A program made the translations under genes and the position numbers. The notes below the pieces were generated by a model that worked only from the letters and a program-made list of their open reading frames with translations, had not been told where the DNA came from and did no database searches. Shown one piece after another: positions 12,546-25,593 of a stretch of DNA of 64,000 bases. The stretch is from Siphonodentalium dalli. Taxonomy: Eukaryota; Mollusca; Scaphopoda; Gadilida; Siphonodentaliidae. The stretch spans positions 52,754,443-52,818,442 of the forward strand of contig CP136068.1 in assembly GCA_032622095.1 (NCBI GenBank), written 5' to 3'. Within the stretch, counting starts at the first letter, position 1. Each line of letters begins with the position of its first letter.

Positions 12546-14197
12546 AGGCCATAATAAATATATTGCTAGATGATCATCGGCGCCCGCCCCGATTTTTTCG
12601 GCCCGCCTCGGATTTATTTATTATACCATTTACGAAAGTGAAACACAAATTAAAATTTTTGTTTTTGTTTTTTTTAATAATTTTTTTTTAATGCATGTAA
12701 TTGGCATGTAAGCACACATATATCGCTAAATATATACTATATACTATGTTTACATTAAGCAGCAATAATTTTAGATGGAATTTTTAAATACAATTTACTT
12801 TTATCAAAATACATGTATGTCCATTTGTGGTTGCAGATGAATCCCAATCTCACCAATAAATATGCAGTCTTTAAAACATGCCTGTGGTAATCTTGTTTGT
12901 TCAACTCCCATCTCTTGTAGGAAGAAGTCTTATCTGTTAGAGAGCAATATACATGTAGTAGACTTTCTATATCAGAATTTAAAGTTCCTCTCCCCAGTCA
13001 AACAAGGATTCATAGTGTTCATGTGTAGTTACTAGTATGGATACAGACAGTATAAATATGACTGCATGTCTACCACATCAAACACCCTTCTGGGATGGGC
13101 ACTATTTAAAAACAGCACATGGAATTATTTACTGGTTTGTATGGGTGTATAAAACTTACAAGCATGCTATACCGGTACCATTTTCAGTGTGGTGTGGGTC
13201 TTTATATTTCAATGCAATTAAGGGGGAGACTGAGGGACATTTACACCCTGTGCAATGTGACTGAGGCGCATGTGAGATATCCTGCCAGTGGAGGTGTGTC
13301 TTAGGTCCTGAGGTGTATGACCAAATATATAAGTGAGGTTTGAATTAATATCATACAAGTTATGTTATTATAAAGTCATAGAAAAGCCCTATTATGGTGT
13401 TCATCTTGGGCCTGTTGATATGTCAATATTGTGCTCTGAGGAAGATGTGCCACCACAATCTAAACTGAGAGAATAATTACAAGAGAACTGCATAGTTGAG
13501 TGCTTGGGAGGCATTTGTTGTCCACATTGACAATACTTATCATATTATTGTGCTACATTAACTGTTTTCTTACAATATACATGGACAGCATTAACACAAG
13601 TATAAAGAGTAAGCATTAATGCACTTCTTAACTGTTCGGGGAAAAATTAAAAAAATATTACCAAACAAATAAAAATCCCTACCTAACTACCTGGAGTTTT
13701 TTTGGCATAGTAATAGGAAACAAAGATTATTTTTTTTTGCCTAATCGTGCTTGTTCCGTACCGCAAGCATTTGCTCATTTCTCGGGATACCGAACACCAC
13801 ATAGAAATAGGCCATGCGAATATGCTTGACATGGGCATCTTTTGACATATAGTTTGCACCACAACATATGTGTGTGCGATATTAATATATGTACATATGT
13901 GTTTTATTATAAATGAAGTAAATGATGGGAAATTGGGAATATAGATATATAACAACATGACATTTATTGTCAGGTATTATTTATTTCCATCTTTCACTTC
14001 ATTTAACTCACATTTTATTAATATTGCACATGTATACAACATAGCAATGAATTGAATCAACTTTACTTGGTTCATCTATGCCGAGCTGGAAATAAATAAT
14101 AAATAATAAATACCTCCCCCCCCCCCCCCCCCCCCCCCCCGGCCCCAATTTTCAAAAAACTTCCGATGATCATCTAGGAATATATTTATTATGGCCT
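12546..14197. mobile_element. 1.65 kb non-autonomous element with ~35 bp terminal inverted repeats
   Basis: The left end AGGCCATAATAAATATATT, then CTAGATGATCATCGG one base later, is matched in reverse complement by the right end at about 14163-14197, with one mismatch. Just inside the left end is a GC-rich stretch (CGCCCGCCCCG); just inside the right end is a run of 25 C at 14116-14140. No transposase frame lies between. A target duplication is not clear. Superfamily unassigned. Confidence 0.75.
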
Positions 14198-15639
14198 AAA
14201 AGAATTTTGTATGATTCCATAATAAAATTTCAATGTGGGTACACTTGGTGCAAAACTTTGTAGCTGAGGTCATGTTGTATACTTGTTGAATGCCTGGAAT
14301 AGCCTTGAATCTGACAGGTGATAAGCCTAAAAAGTTCTTAAATTGCCGGTACCATATGAACAGTTTTTGTATAGCCTTGATTTCGGCCAAATATGCACTG
14401 TTTATTTGAAGATGTTGAAAAACCTTTAAATTTTCCGAGAAATGGTCTTGAATGTTGTGGAATTTCGGTATTAAAATTATTCTGAAATGGCTTTGAATTT
14501 CATTTGGTTTTACCTGTAGGTACTATCGTATACATGTAAACTGGATAAATTTCCAATTTAATTTAAAGAACTACATTTTATGCAGATTATTTTATATTCA
14601 TACTATTAATAATATCATAAGATATCAATAGGCACTCAGGCTATTTATATGCTCAACGTTGACTACTCAGTTAGTGTGAGGCCATAGACGGTGAATACTT
14701 GATGCAGTGGAATGTCATTCAATGCAAACCTTTGCTGGGTTGATTATTTGCCATATGTTGCACCTTCCCAGCTGTCACCAATGAATAGATTTATTTTTGT
14801 TTGCAGAACAAATGTAAAATGTTCTGTGTAATACTCACTATGATGATAGCCTTTTGCTTTATTCAAGTGTTTAATTCTTTGCTTCATACAATGTGAATAA
14901 ATGTTTCATCTCTCAAACTGAAATTAGTTTTAAATCATTTATAGGTTTGGGTATGGACATTTCTCGGTGGACTGTTTTCATAACTCGACCTGTGGTTTTG
15001 GTTTAGGTTGGTACTGCATAGTCTGATAGACAGACGGCCGGCTGGGGCTGGTAGTTCAATGGGCAGGCATTTACAGATGGTTGTACGGCAACTGAAACAC
15101 TAGTCCACCAAAGTAGACTTATCGGGAAAGAACATATTTTATATTTGGGCATTACAAATGTTCTTTCCCTCAATGAGGATAAGGGGCTCGCAAATGTCCA
15201 AATGTAAAATACCCTTAATATCCGAATATACCCTAATTTGGAAGACTACTGAAACACATACCGGGTACCATACATAAATGGACAGATCTGGAAAACGAAA
15301 TACGGCTGCATTGTGACTATTTTTGTGTAAAATATGGTTAGACTGCAGAGACGAGCCTAGATTGGGAGAAGTAACAATGACTGAATCAATTTACAACATC
15401 ACCATTCTATGATCCAATAAGCATTATGCAACACAAGAGCCCATTTATAAAATCATTGTAGTAAGAACACCATTATAATCAGTAAATATACTTTAAATAT
15501 GCTTTCTGAACATACATGTATGCATATTTCCCTGCCCTGTAGTCTGGTCCCTGTTATACTAGTTAGAAATTCTTCCTTTCTCATACCGGTAGTTTCTTTG
15601 AATCTTACATGTCATCAGCATACCGTAGTCATATGAAAT
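14198..15639. other. No feature recognised
   Basis: Unique-looking sequence. A tRNA-like phrase near 15045 was examined and not accepted. Confidence 0.5.
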
Positions 15640-15785
15640 TTCCATTATAAACCGCCAATATTGATGAGTAGTTATAATTATATAATAATAATTTCAAGAA
15701 ACGACCAAAAGTCGTTTGTTGAACTTTAATATATGTATTATCTGAACATTTCCCACCAATGAATAGGATTCCTTCTGCAATTTTT
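15640..15785. mobile_element. Fragment of the CCCTTTCTTTACTGAAT MITE family
   Basis: It shares 'attatctgaacatttcccaccaatgaatagg' and 'ccttctgca' with the copies at 19.6, 31.4 and 34.9 kb. The termini are gone, and a helentron-like fragment abuts it. Confidence 0.55.
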
Positions 15786-16215
15786 AGCTTGACTTGACTT
15801 GAGCTATTGCCATGGGTTAATGTCAATCTGTGTGTCTGACTGTCAGTAATTTTCTTTAGCACACCCTGCAGGCCACATGTCTCATCTGATCGTCACCAAA
15901 CTTTATATGGATCTTCGGGATGATCTCTTAGATGGGAGCTATCCATTTTTTTCCAGAAAATTTTATAGAAAACATGGCCACCACTGGCACCAGCAGCCAT
16001 CATTAATTTCACATTTAAATAATTGGCACACCCTGTTGCTCAAGTTTATTTGAGAATTGTTTTGAAAATTTACAGGCATGTTTAGGATCACTTCTAAGTT
16101 CTAGATTGGAGCTATCAAATTTAAACAATTTTGGTTGACAAACATGGCCACCGGCAGCCATCTTTGATTTTACTCTTTGCATGACTAAATCCACAGACTT
16201 TGCTACAGACCACAT
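15786..16215 (+). mobile_element. Old fragment of the helentron-like element
   Basis: It carries the 5' phrase 'gagctattgccatgg' and then two or three diverged monomers with 'acatggccaccagcagccat' and 'ttttactctttgcatgac', as in the large copies at 20.8 and 49.1 kb. Confidence 0.7.
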
Positions 16216-16974
16216 GTACATTGTATATCACGTTTTTGGAATGGTAAATTGAGAATGGAATTATATTGGGTTTAATAATTTAGTCTTGGAGAAGAGAGGT
16301 TTAATCAATTCTCTGAGATATCACCTGACACACATCAAACATACCCAGCTGGCACAATGGCAACCTGCATTCATTGAAGGGAAGCTGTGCGATTCATAAC
16401 CAGGTTTCGCCTGCATTATCAGAACTCTTTCAATTGTCACTCATGCCAGCTCATACCAGTATTTTCTGGACGCTCAGATCCCTGAAAACCAATCTCTGAA
16501 AACCAATTGCAAGCAAAGAAGTTTCCCTTTGAAGTGTCATTGCTCCACACCGTGTGTCGATTAGAGGGTTTTAGCATCGGTTTGGTTGCCCATGAAGGCA
16601 AAGCTCTTCAGTTCAGACCTCATATCTGACTGACATCCGAGAGGCCCCAGTCTCTGGCTCTGACAGGTATTCAATTACCGCTGATAAAAAGCAATTTATA
16701 ATATTGTATCGAGGCCACTACCGGTATTATACTGGGGGTCTAATTCTTGTGATCGTACTGGCGATCCCTACTGTCCTATTGATTGTGATATTAAATTGAT
16801 TTCAGGAAGTAATATTCTTACAATGCTTTATTATGTCGTAATGGCCCATAAGTCAGACCCAATATTCCAGCATACATATATCTTCTGTACAGGCCATGAT
16901 TGAAAAGTGTTCAGAATGGCATTTAGCCTTGACATTTATACTGGTACATACGGTACATGTACTCATATGGAGCT
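16216..16974. other. No feature recognised
   Basis: No repeat, RNA gene or supported frame seen. Confidence 0.5.
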
Positions 16975-17600
16975 TGGCATCACTTCAGATACTCAGGATC
17001 GCCGAAATGTTGATTAGGGTACCAAGGATCCCAGAAACTTGGATTATGGTTCTCAAGATCCCCAATACATTGTTAGGCAAAAAAATAAACATATTTATAC
17101 CCCCATCCCAAAAGATGGGGGGAGGGGGTATACTGGATTACATGCGTCTGTCTGTCTGTCCATCTGTATGTGTCCGTCTGCTCATATATGTCAAAAATGG
17201 GTGATCAGGTCTCATTGAAATTTGCTGTGCAGGTTTGGCATCAGGAGGGCTTTCAAAAGAGAATTCATTGATGTTGCTCACATTTTCCATTCAAGAGTTA
17301 TCCCTCTTTGTTTATCTGAAAATGTTGGATTTCTGTCCGTCCACTCATATATCTCAACCATGGGTTATCTTATCTCGATGAAATTTGGTATGCAGGTTTG
17401 GCATTAGGAGGGCGTTCAAAAGGTTTCCCAAAATATTGATTAGTATGCTCAGGAACCTCAAAACATTGATTTGTGTTCTCAGGAACCTCAAAATGTTGAT
17501 TAGTGTACTCAGGATCCCAAAACATTAATTAGAGTAAGAAAGATCCCCAAAATGTTCATAAAGTAGACAAATCCAGAGCTCCGAAACATTGGAAAGTAAG
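16975..17600. repeat. 33-bp minisatellite split by a 'TATACCCCC' repeat
   Basis: Units like 'tactcaggatcccaaaacattgatt' occur at 16980-17075 and again at 17430-17560. Between them (about 17094-17425) lies a TATACCCCC repeat, with CCCATCCCAAAAGATGGGG at its head, a GTCTGTCTGTC stretch and 'gaaatttg' phrases. The repeat therefore inserted in an existing array. A G run follows at about 17614. Confidence 0.65.
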
Positions 17601-18639
17601 CTCCGAAAAAGTGGGGGGGGGGGGGTCACGATTTATTTGCAGAAAGGGTTGGGGAGATAAACTAGTTTTACTTCTCATGGGGTCGTTGGGGTGGGTGATA
17701 AGGGGGAGGGGCAGGTTGAGATATCATAGGACACATACATGTACCACATTGATACTAGACTTTAATACTAGTGGATCAGTACCATAATTATCCATCGTGT
17801 TTACACTATGTAGAAACATATGTGGTGTCAACATACTGTACACTGTATACTAATGTTATCCTCCAGATAACCAGACACAATGTAAAGATTAGTTTGACAC
17901 ACCCAAGGCTGTCAAAATTGATGGCAAACTATATTAAAAATTTGCCTGTATTATAATACTACTACATATGTATACTACTCATATGGTACCCATACATGTA
18001 CAGTATTTGGTAAAAAAAAAGTTGGACATGTGCCCCCCCCCCCCCCTCCAAGTTCCATCACCTCTGCCAATAGAAGTACTAGTACATTACCTGTATGGTA
18101 ACCATGTAACTAACCTATTCTCCCTACCCAATTACCATGCATATAGCAACACACACTCAAATGAACACAGATGAACTTTTAAAAATAACGCCCAGCAGTG
18201 GGGCCCCTGTTTTATGAGAGCTTACGTACACATAGCCCTTACATTTCTCTTCAAAACTCGTGATTATCATCTTAAATGCTCAACACATACGCTATAGTCC
18301 TCTATTAATCAAAATGATCTCAATCATGGGCCAAACTGATTCCTCAATGAATATTAGGTTCACAGTCGTTGGTAGGTTGCCAGGGTGCTCTGCGTTTTCA
18401 TTGGTCGGTTCTCTTCTGTTGTTAGTCAGAGTGTTGATCACTCTAATTACTAGGAGAGCAGCCTTGCCAAGTATTTCGACACTTTAGCGGCAGTAATAGG
18501 GGTAGATGATGAACCAACTACACAACAGCATATTTGTTCTTTCTGAGAATTTTTACATGTGGGATTTTCCATCCTTGAACTAGATGGAAACAGTTTGGTT
18601 CAAAATTCAGTGTTGCACCACATCATTTGTAAAGGCATA
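17601..18639. other. No gene seen; homopolymer tracts
   Basis: G run near 17614 and a C run near 18034; otherwise unremarkable. Confidence 0.5.
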
Positions 18640-18852
18640 CAGTAATGGTCTAAGTAATCGACTTCTTAACCACAGCAGAATTATGGGTAACTTTTCAGGA
18701 TTTTGTCGGAAATATGACTTGTTGCCATTCATCGGAAAGCTCTCCCTGAGAGCTTTCCGATGAATGGCAACAAGCCATATTTCCAACTAAATCCTGAAAA
18801 GTTACCCATAATTCTGCTGTGGTTAAGAAGTCAATCACTTAGAGCATTACTG
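18640..18852. mobile_element. Palindromic TA-flanked MITE, full length (213 bp)
   Basis: It starts CAGTAATG and ends CATTACTG, with TA on both sides. The halves are near-perfect complements (GGAAATATG...GTTGCCATTC in one arm, mirrored in the other) around a short centre. Other copies are at 19872, 25594, 28560, 40332, 44867 and 56088. TA duplication and CAGT ends suggest mobilisation by a Tc1/mariner-group transposase, but no autonomous partner is in the window. Confidence 0.85.
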
Positions 18853-19601
18853 TATTTAGCACCCAGACTTCCATGTCCATTTCATGGTAGTCTATACAGT
18901 GTATGGCAGATTATCAACAATGATGTCCTCAAACAGAAGAGATGTTGTAGTCAATTATTTACCTGTTGCCCAATATGCTCTAAAACTGTCTCCAGTTGCA
19001 GTGAAGAGAATTCACTATTAAATAAAGTCTTGTTCATAGACCTTGATGGGGCCCCCAAGATTATAATTTTTTCAAAGTCTCCTGCTTGGCTCATCTTAAC
19101 AATTGATAATAAATGGGGGCTTCGGAAGGTTGAATCCTGTTAGATTATATATTTATAGTTTACATGTATATGGCAATCACAGCCACCATCCCCATAATAA
19201 TGTCCCAACCAATTTGTGCAGATGGACCAGAATTAAAAAATATTTAGAGTTACATGCCCTACACCTTGAATGAAATGCATCACAGTTGTTGTGTGACAAC
19301 CTTTTACCACCAATGTTTTCCAATGTGGTTGTAATCCCTGAGAATGAGGACATTTAGAGTTATGGAACATGCCTTGACCTGATGAATGAAATGCCTTTAT
19401 GAGTTAGAGTTATCTCCCATGGATCATTTAACCATCTGACAAGGAGGAAGGAAATTTAAATTACTTTACCAAAGCAAGAGTATTTGTACATTAGTATGCA
19501 ATACTATTATACATATGATAATAATATAATGAATATACTAGTAGAAACTTGAATGCCTGTAAAATCATGCCATTTAGAAGTTGTTCACAGTTGTCATGTA
19601 A
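18853..19601. other. No feature recognised
   Basis: A 127-codon frame (18760-19143) begins inside the MITE and has no recognisable domain, so it is not called a gene. Confidence 0.45.
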
Positions 19602-19825
19602 TCCTTTCTTTACGAATCACTCATTGATGACTTGTTCCCTTAGAAAATGTTGAGATAATAAGTTCAAAAATTGACATAAAGTTTGTTGAACTTATTGTCT
19701 GAATCTTTCCCATCAATGAATGGGAATCCTTCTGTACTGTATTGTCTGTCGTCTACTTATATTTCCTGAACATCCCTCGAAATAGATAATAGGCCAATCA
19801 AATATATACTTTCATATGTTAACCC
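19602..19825. mobile_element. Degenerate MITE of the CCCTTTCTTTACTGAAT family
   Basis: It begins 'cctttctttacgaatcactcattgatgac' and has the internal phrases 'gaatgggaatccttctg' and 'gaacatccctcgaaatagataatag'. The right terminus is worn. Confidence 0.6.
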
Positions 19826-19871
19826 TCTCATATACATCACAAATAAATGAGAAATAGATCATTCTAAAGTA

Positions 19872-19930
19872 GAGTAATGCCCTAAATAATCAACTCCTTT
19901 AATAACCACAGCAGAATTATGGGTAATTTT
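19872..19930. mobile_element. Half copy of the TA-flanked palindromic MITE
   Basis: Only the left arm remains: 'gtaatgccctaaataatcaactcc' through 'gcagaattatgggtaa'. Confidence 0.7.
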
Positions 19931-20154
19931 ATAGAAACTTATAGAAACCGTTGCGAGAATCTATTGAGGCGTGACTGGGTTCATTATGTATGCACTATTA
20001 TATCTTCGTATCTGTATCAGTTATGTTATTTTTTTACAAGCCACCTGAGGAGGATCGAGGAAGGTCATCCAAGGAAACTAAGGTACCTCTTACACCTCGT
20101 CACTACTGTCATGTGTTTGTTTAAAGATGCATGGTCTGATTTGACACCAAAAAT

Positions 20155-20398
20155 TTGCGAAAACCCTGTGCCAATGCAATCTCATATATGCAAGTCTCCC
20201 ATAGGGAGCCTCACATATAAAAGAGAATACATTGGCCTAACAATATTTATCTTGACCTTGTAAGCCACTGCATTCTCTTATATATGCAAGGCTCCCCTAT
20301 GGGAGACTCACATGTATAAGAGCATGCACTGGAACATGATATTTAATGCTGCACCAGTTCAGCTCCCGTCATGAGCCTCATGAATGGGTTAATTATCA
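20155..20398. mobile_element. Hairpin MITE ending at TTAA
   Basis: Two inverted hairpins each pair 'attctcttatatatg' with 'catatataagag'-type text. The right end reads CAGCTCCCGTCATGAGCC...ATGGG followed by TTAA at 20399-20402. The matching left-end text (CCCTTCCATGACGGGAGCTG) is seen at 28855. TTAA targets and CCC ends point to piggyBac-type mobilisation. Confidence 0.7.
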
Positions 20399-20762
20399 GC
20401 TTTTGAGGCAAAACAAATGAACACTACTTGCAATCACCATCATTGGCATAGCCATCGCAAAAAACCTCAGAAGCATCCATCAGTTTACGTTGAAAATAAG
20501 TAAAAATGGTCATAATTGACAACGCTCTTTATTATCTGCTGCTTTTGGTCAAACAAAATCATAGGCGCTCTTTATCTGAGACTGTCATTGGAATTTTTGC
20601 TCGCGTGACAAAAATTAAAAACCTGTTAAAACTGTTTTGAAAGTCGAAATATGACCATCAAAACCTTCTATTAATGGGCTCATTTAGTACGATCTAATTA
20701 TTTTTCTGTATATAAAATGTACCAATGGTAATTTTATTGTGTCAATCAGTTATGGTATCTTT

Positions 20763-20829
20763 AATAATGTAATCTTTCATTGGTCACTTCACACTTATTA
20801 ATGTCCAGTGTTAATTCTATGTGCCTTAT
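20763..20829. repeat. Left remnant of the 62-bp minisatellite
   Basis: One unit ('taatgtaatctttcattggtcacttcac' to 'ctatgtgccttat') lies left of the helentron-like element. The rest of the array is at 24802-25290. Confidence 0.85.
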
Positions 20830-23800
20830 TAGCTCAACTTTACTTTGTAAAGTTTGAGCTATTGCCATGGCTTTGTCGTCCGTCGTCCGTGTGTGCGTGT
20901 GTGCGTGTGTGCGTGTGTGCGTAACGCGTCAACAATAGAGGCTACAGGTCGTACCTTTGATCGGATCATTATGAAATTTGTCATAGCTGTTGACATCAAC
21001 ATTTGTACCGGAATGATTCATTTTGCGGTCATACGAGAAAAAAAACATGGCCGCCAGCGGCCATCTTAGATTTCAAAGTTCAATCCATTAGCACGGGCTA
21101 CAGGCCTTACTGTTCGTCTGATCGTCATGAAATTTGTCATGGATGTTAATATTGACATGTAGATGGGAACGAGTAATTTTGGGGTCATTCGGCCAAAAAA
21201 CATGGCCGCCAGCAGCTATCTTCGATTTTACTCTTTGCATGACTAAATCCTTTAGCACGGGCTACAGGTCGTACCTTTAGTCAGATCGTCATAAAATTTG
21301 TCATGGATGTTAACAATGACATGTAGATGGGAACGAGTCATTTTTGGGTTATTCGGGCAAAAAACATGGCCGCCAGCAGCCATCTTGGATTTTACTCTTT
21401 GTATGACTAAATCCTTTAGCACGGGCTACAGGTCGTACCTTTAGTCTGATAATCATGAAATTTATCATGGCTGTTGAAATTGGAATGTAGATGGGAACGA
21501 GTCATTTTGGGGTCATTCGGACAAAAAACATGGCCGCCAGTGGCCATCTTTGTTTTCAAAATTCAATCCATTAGCACGGGCCACAGGTCGCACTGTTCGT
21601 CTGATCGTCATGAAATTTGTCATGGATGTTAATATTGACATGTAGATGGGAACGAGTAATTTTGGGGTCATTCGGCCAAAAAACATGGCCGCCAGCAGCT
21701 ATCTTCGATTTTACTCTTTGCATGACTAAATCCTTTAGCACGGGCTACAGGTCGTACCTTTAGTCAGATCGTCATAAAATTTGTCATGGATGTTAACAAT
21801 GACATGTAGATGGGAACGAGTCATTTTTGGGTTATTCGGGCAAAAAACATGGCCGCCAGCAGCCATCTTGGATTTTACTCTTTGTATGACTAAATCCTTT
21901 AGCACGGGCTACAGGTCGTACCTTTAGTCTGATAATCATGAAATTTATCATGGCTGTTGAAATTGGAATGTAGATGGGAACGAGTCATTTTGGGGTCATT
22001 CGGACAAAAAACATGGCCGCCAGTGGCCATCTTTGTTTTCAAAATTCAATCCATTAGCACGGGCCACAGGTCGCACTGTTCGTCTGATCGTCATGAAATT
22101 TGTCATGGATGTTAATATTGACATGTAGATGGGAACGAGTAATTTTGGGGTCATTCGGCCCAAAAACATGTCCGCCAGCAGCCATCTTGGATTTTACTCT
22201 TTGTATGACTAAATTCTTTAGCACGGGCTACAGGTCGTACCTTTAGTCTGATCATCATCAAATTTGTCATGGATGTTAACAATGACATGTAGATTGGAAC
22301 GAGTCATTTTGGGGTCAATCGGCCAAAAAACATGGCCGCCAGCAGCCGTCTTGGATTTTACTCTTTGCATGACTAAATCCTTTAGCACGGGCTACAGGTC
22401 CTACTTTTAGTCTGATCATCATAAAATTTGTCAAGAATGTTAATAATGACATGTAGATGGGAACGAGTCATTTTGGGGTCATTCGGCCAAAAAACATGGC
22501 CGTCAGCAGCCATCTTGGATTTTACTCTTTGTATGACTAAATCCTTTAGCACGGGCTACAGGTCGTACCTTTAGTCTGATCATTATAAAATTTGTCATGG
22601 CTGTTGATATTGGAATGTAGATGGGAACGAGTCATTTTGGGGTCATTCGGACAAAAAACATGGCCGCCAGCGGCCATCTTGGATTTCAAAATTTAATCCA
22701 TTAGCACGGGCCACATGTCGTACTGATTGTCTGATCATCATGAAATTTGTCATGGATGATAATATTTACATGTAGATGGGAACGAGTAATTTTGGGGTCA
22801 TTCGGCTAAAAAACATGGCCACCAGCAGCCATCTTAGATTTTACTCTTTGTATGACTAAATTCTTTATCACGGGCTGCAGGTCGTACCTTTAGTCTGATC
22901 ATCATAAAATTTGTCATGGATGTTAACAATGACATGTAGATGGGAACGAGTAATTTTGGGGTCAATCGGCCAAAAAACATGGCCGCCAGCAGCCATCTTG
23001 GATTTTACTCTTTGTATGACTAAATCCTTTAGCACGGGCTACAGGTTGTATCTTTAGTCTGATTAGCATAAAATTTTTCATGAATGTTAATAATGACATG
23101 TAGATGGGAACGAGTCATTTTGGGGTCATTCGGCCAAAAAAGATGGCCGCCAGCAGCCATCTTGGATTTTACTCTTTGTATGACTAAATCCTTTAGCACG
23201 GGCTACAGGTCGTACCTTCAGTCTGATCATCATAAATTTTTCATGGCTGTTGAAATTGGAATGTAAATGGGAACGAGTCATTTTGGGGTCATTCGGACAA
23301 AAAACATGGCCGCCAGCGGCCATCTTGGATTTCAAAATTTAATCCATTAGCACGGGCCACAGGTCGTACTATTCGTCTGATCATCATGAAATTTGTCCTG
23401 GATGTTAATGTTGATATGTAGATGGGAACGAGTAATTTTGGGGTCATTTGGCGGAAAAAACGTGGCCGCCAGCAGCCATCTTGGATTTTACTCTTTGTAT
23501 GACTAAATTCTTTAGCACGGGCTACAGGTCGTACCTTTAGTCTGATCATCATCAAATTTGTCATGGATGTTAACAATGACATGTAGATTGGAACAAGTCA
23601 TTTTGGGGTCAATCGGCCAAAAAACATGGCCGCCAGCAGCCATCTTGGATTTTACTCTTTGTATGACTAAATTCTATAGCATGGGCTACAGGTCGTACCT
23701 TTAGTCTGATCGTCATAAAATTTGTCATTGATGTTAACGATGACATGTAGATGGGAACGACTCATTTTGGGGTCATTCGGCCGAAAACATGGCCGCCAGC

Positions 23801-24801
23801 AGCCATCTTGGATTTTACTTTTCTCTTCATGTCTATAAACTAGTATTAGACATTCAACTTTCCACATTCCTAATCGCTCCATTGACTGTAATATATTAAA
23901 TTATTCCCTTTCCAAGTTGAGCTACAGTGTCATTGACACTTTCATTCTGATCATCATGAAATTTGTCATGAATGTTAATAATGACATGTAGATGGGAACG
24001 AGTCATTTTGAGGTCATTCGGCCGAAAAACATGGCCGCCAGCAGCCATCTTGGATTTTACTCTTTGTATGACTAAATCCTTTAGCACGGGCTACAGGTCG
24101 TACCTTTAGTCTGATCATCATAAAATTTGTCATTGTTGTTGAAATTGGAATGTAGATGGGAACAAGTCATTTTGGGGTCATTCGGACAAAAAACATTTAA
24201 TCCATTAGCACGGGCCACAGGTCGTACTGTTCGTCTGATCATCATGAAATTTGTCATGGATGATAATATTGACATGTAGATGGGAACGAGTAATTTTGGG
24301 GTCATTCGGCCCAAAAAATGGCCGCCAGCAGCCATCTTGGATTTTACTCTTTGTATGACTAAATTCTTTAGCGCGGGCTACAGGTCGTACCTTTAGTCTG
24401 ATCATCATAAAATTTGTCATGAATGTTAATAATGACATGTAGATGGGAACGAGTCATTTTGGGATCATTCGGCCAAAAAACATGGCCGCCAGCAGCCATC
24501 TTGGATTTTACTCTTTGTATGACTAAATTCTTTAGCATGGGCTACAGGTCGTACCTTTAGTCTGATCGTCATAAAATTTGTCATGGATGTTAACGATGAC
24601 ATGTAGATGGGAACGACTCATTTTGGGGTCATTCGGCCGAAAACATGGCCGCCAGCAGCCATCTTGGATTTTACTTTTCTCTTCATGTCTGTAAACATGT
24701 ATTAGATATTCAACTTTCCACATTCCTAATGGCTCCATTGACTGTAATACATTAAATTATTCCCTTTCCAAGTTGAGCTACAGTGTCATTGACACTTTCA
24801 T
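20830..24801 (+). mobile_element. Helentron/pearl-like element with a satellite core
   Basis: The 5' end TAGCTCAACTTTAC is followed by its own imperfect complement GTAAAGTTTGAGCT, forming a hairpin, and then a GTCCGTCGTCCGTGTGTG microsatellite. The core is about 22 monomers of ~161 bp, each with phrases such as 'gatgggaacgagtcattttgg' and 'atggccgccagcagccat'. The 3' end is CCAAGTTGAGCTA, a perfect hairpin AGTGTC-ATT-GACACT, then TTCAT. Subterminal inverted repeats, a 3' hairpin, a microsatellite and tandem core repeats are the described layout of bivalve pearl/HINE elements. The tail occurs twice (23820-23945 and 24660-24801), showing an internal duplication. It encodes no protein. Confidence 0.8.
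21088..22053 (+). repeat. 483-bp higher-order repeat within the 161-bp array
   Basis: Three distinct monomers form a unit repeated twice almost without change: TTAGCACGGGC marks 21088, 21571 and 22054, exactly 483 bp apart. The next markers (22701 and 23347) are spaced 646-647 bp, or four monomers, so the register changes. Confidence 0.85.
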
Positions 24802-25290
24802 ATTATGTAATCTTTCCTTGGTCACTTCACACTTATTAATGTCCAGTGTTAATTCTATGTGCCTTATATTATGTAATCTTTCCTTGGTCACTTCACACTT
24901 ATTAATGTCCAGTGTTAATTCTATGTGCCTTATATTATGTAATCTTTCCCTGGTCACTTGTTATTGTCCAGTGTTAATTCTATGTGCCTTATATTATGTA
25001 ATCTTTCCTTGGTCACTTGTTATTGTCCAGTGTTAATTCTATGTGCCTTATAGTATGTAATCTTTCCCTGGTCACGTGTTAGTGTCCAGTGTTAATTCTA
25101 TGTGCCTTATATTATGTAATCTTTCCTTGGTCACTTGTTATTGTCCAGTGTTAATTCTATGTGCCTTATATTATGTAATCTTTCCCTGGTCACTTTTTAA
25201 TGTCCAGTGTTAATTCTATGTGCAGGTATGCTATGTAATCTTTCCTTGGTCACTTGTTAATTCTATGTGTTGGTATATTATGTAAACATT
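24802..25290. repeat. 62-bp minisatellite, right part
   Basis: About seven units of 'attatgtaatctttccttggtcac' ... 'gtccagtgttaattctatgtgccttat'. Some units have a ~9-bp deletion (CACTTGTTATTGTCC). With the left remnant at 20763 it frames the element insertion. Confidence 0.9.
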
Positions 25291-25593
25291 CCTTTCTGAC
25301 TTTCTTCACTTCATACTCCATGTAGCACTTGTATTTGTAACTTTTTGTGATCACTTGATAATGTCCATTGTTTGTAATATACATGTATGTACAGATATAT
25401 ATCAACTTTCTATGCTCTCTTTATAAGAGGCAGGTTTAGATACCCTAACTTGAACATACCGGTATAACTTCAAGACTATAATACCAGTATTCTATACGGA
25501 TAGTGGGATAAAACCTCCAATGGTTGTTGAACTGTACCCTGTATCAGGTCTTCTCACAACCTTTTTCAGTATTCATGCTTCAGCTGCTTATTA

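Noticed and set aside
15040-15110. tRNA-like phrase (GGCTGGTAGTTCAATGGG)
   Set aside because: No cloverleaf could be drawn and no proper TΨC arm (GGTTCGA) follows.
18760-19143. 127-codon open frame
   Set aside because: It starts inside a palindromic MITE and continues into sequence without recognisable domain or splice signals.
23126-24438. Many similar minus-strand frames (KSKIQDGCWRP, HLHVNVN types)
   Set aside because: They are the translated ~161-bp monomers of the helentron-like core; frames break at random between monomers.
20830-24801. Possible CRISPR-like array
   Set aside because: Repeats are contiguous ~161-bp monomers without unique spacers, in a eukaryotic setting.
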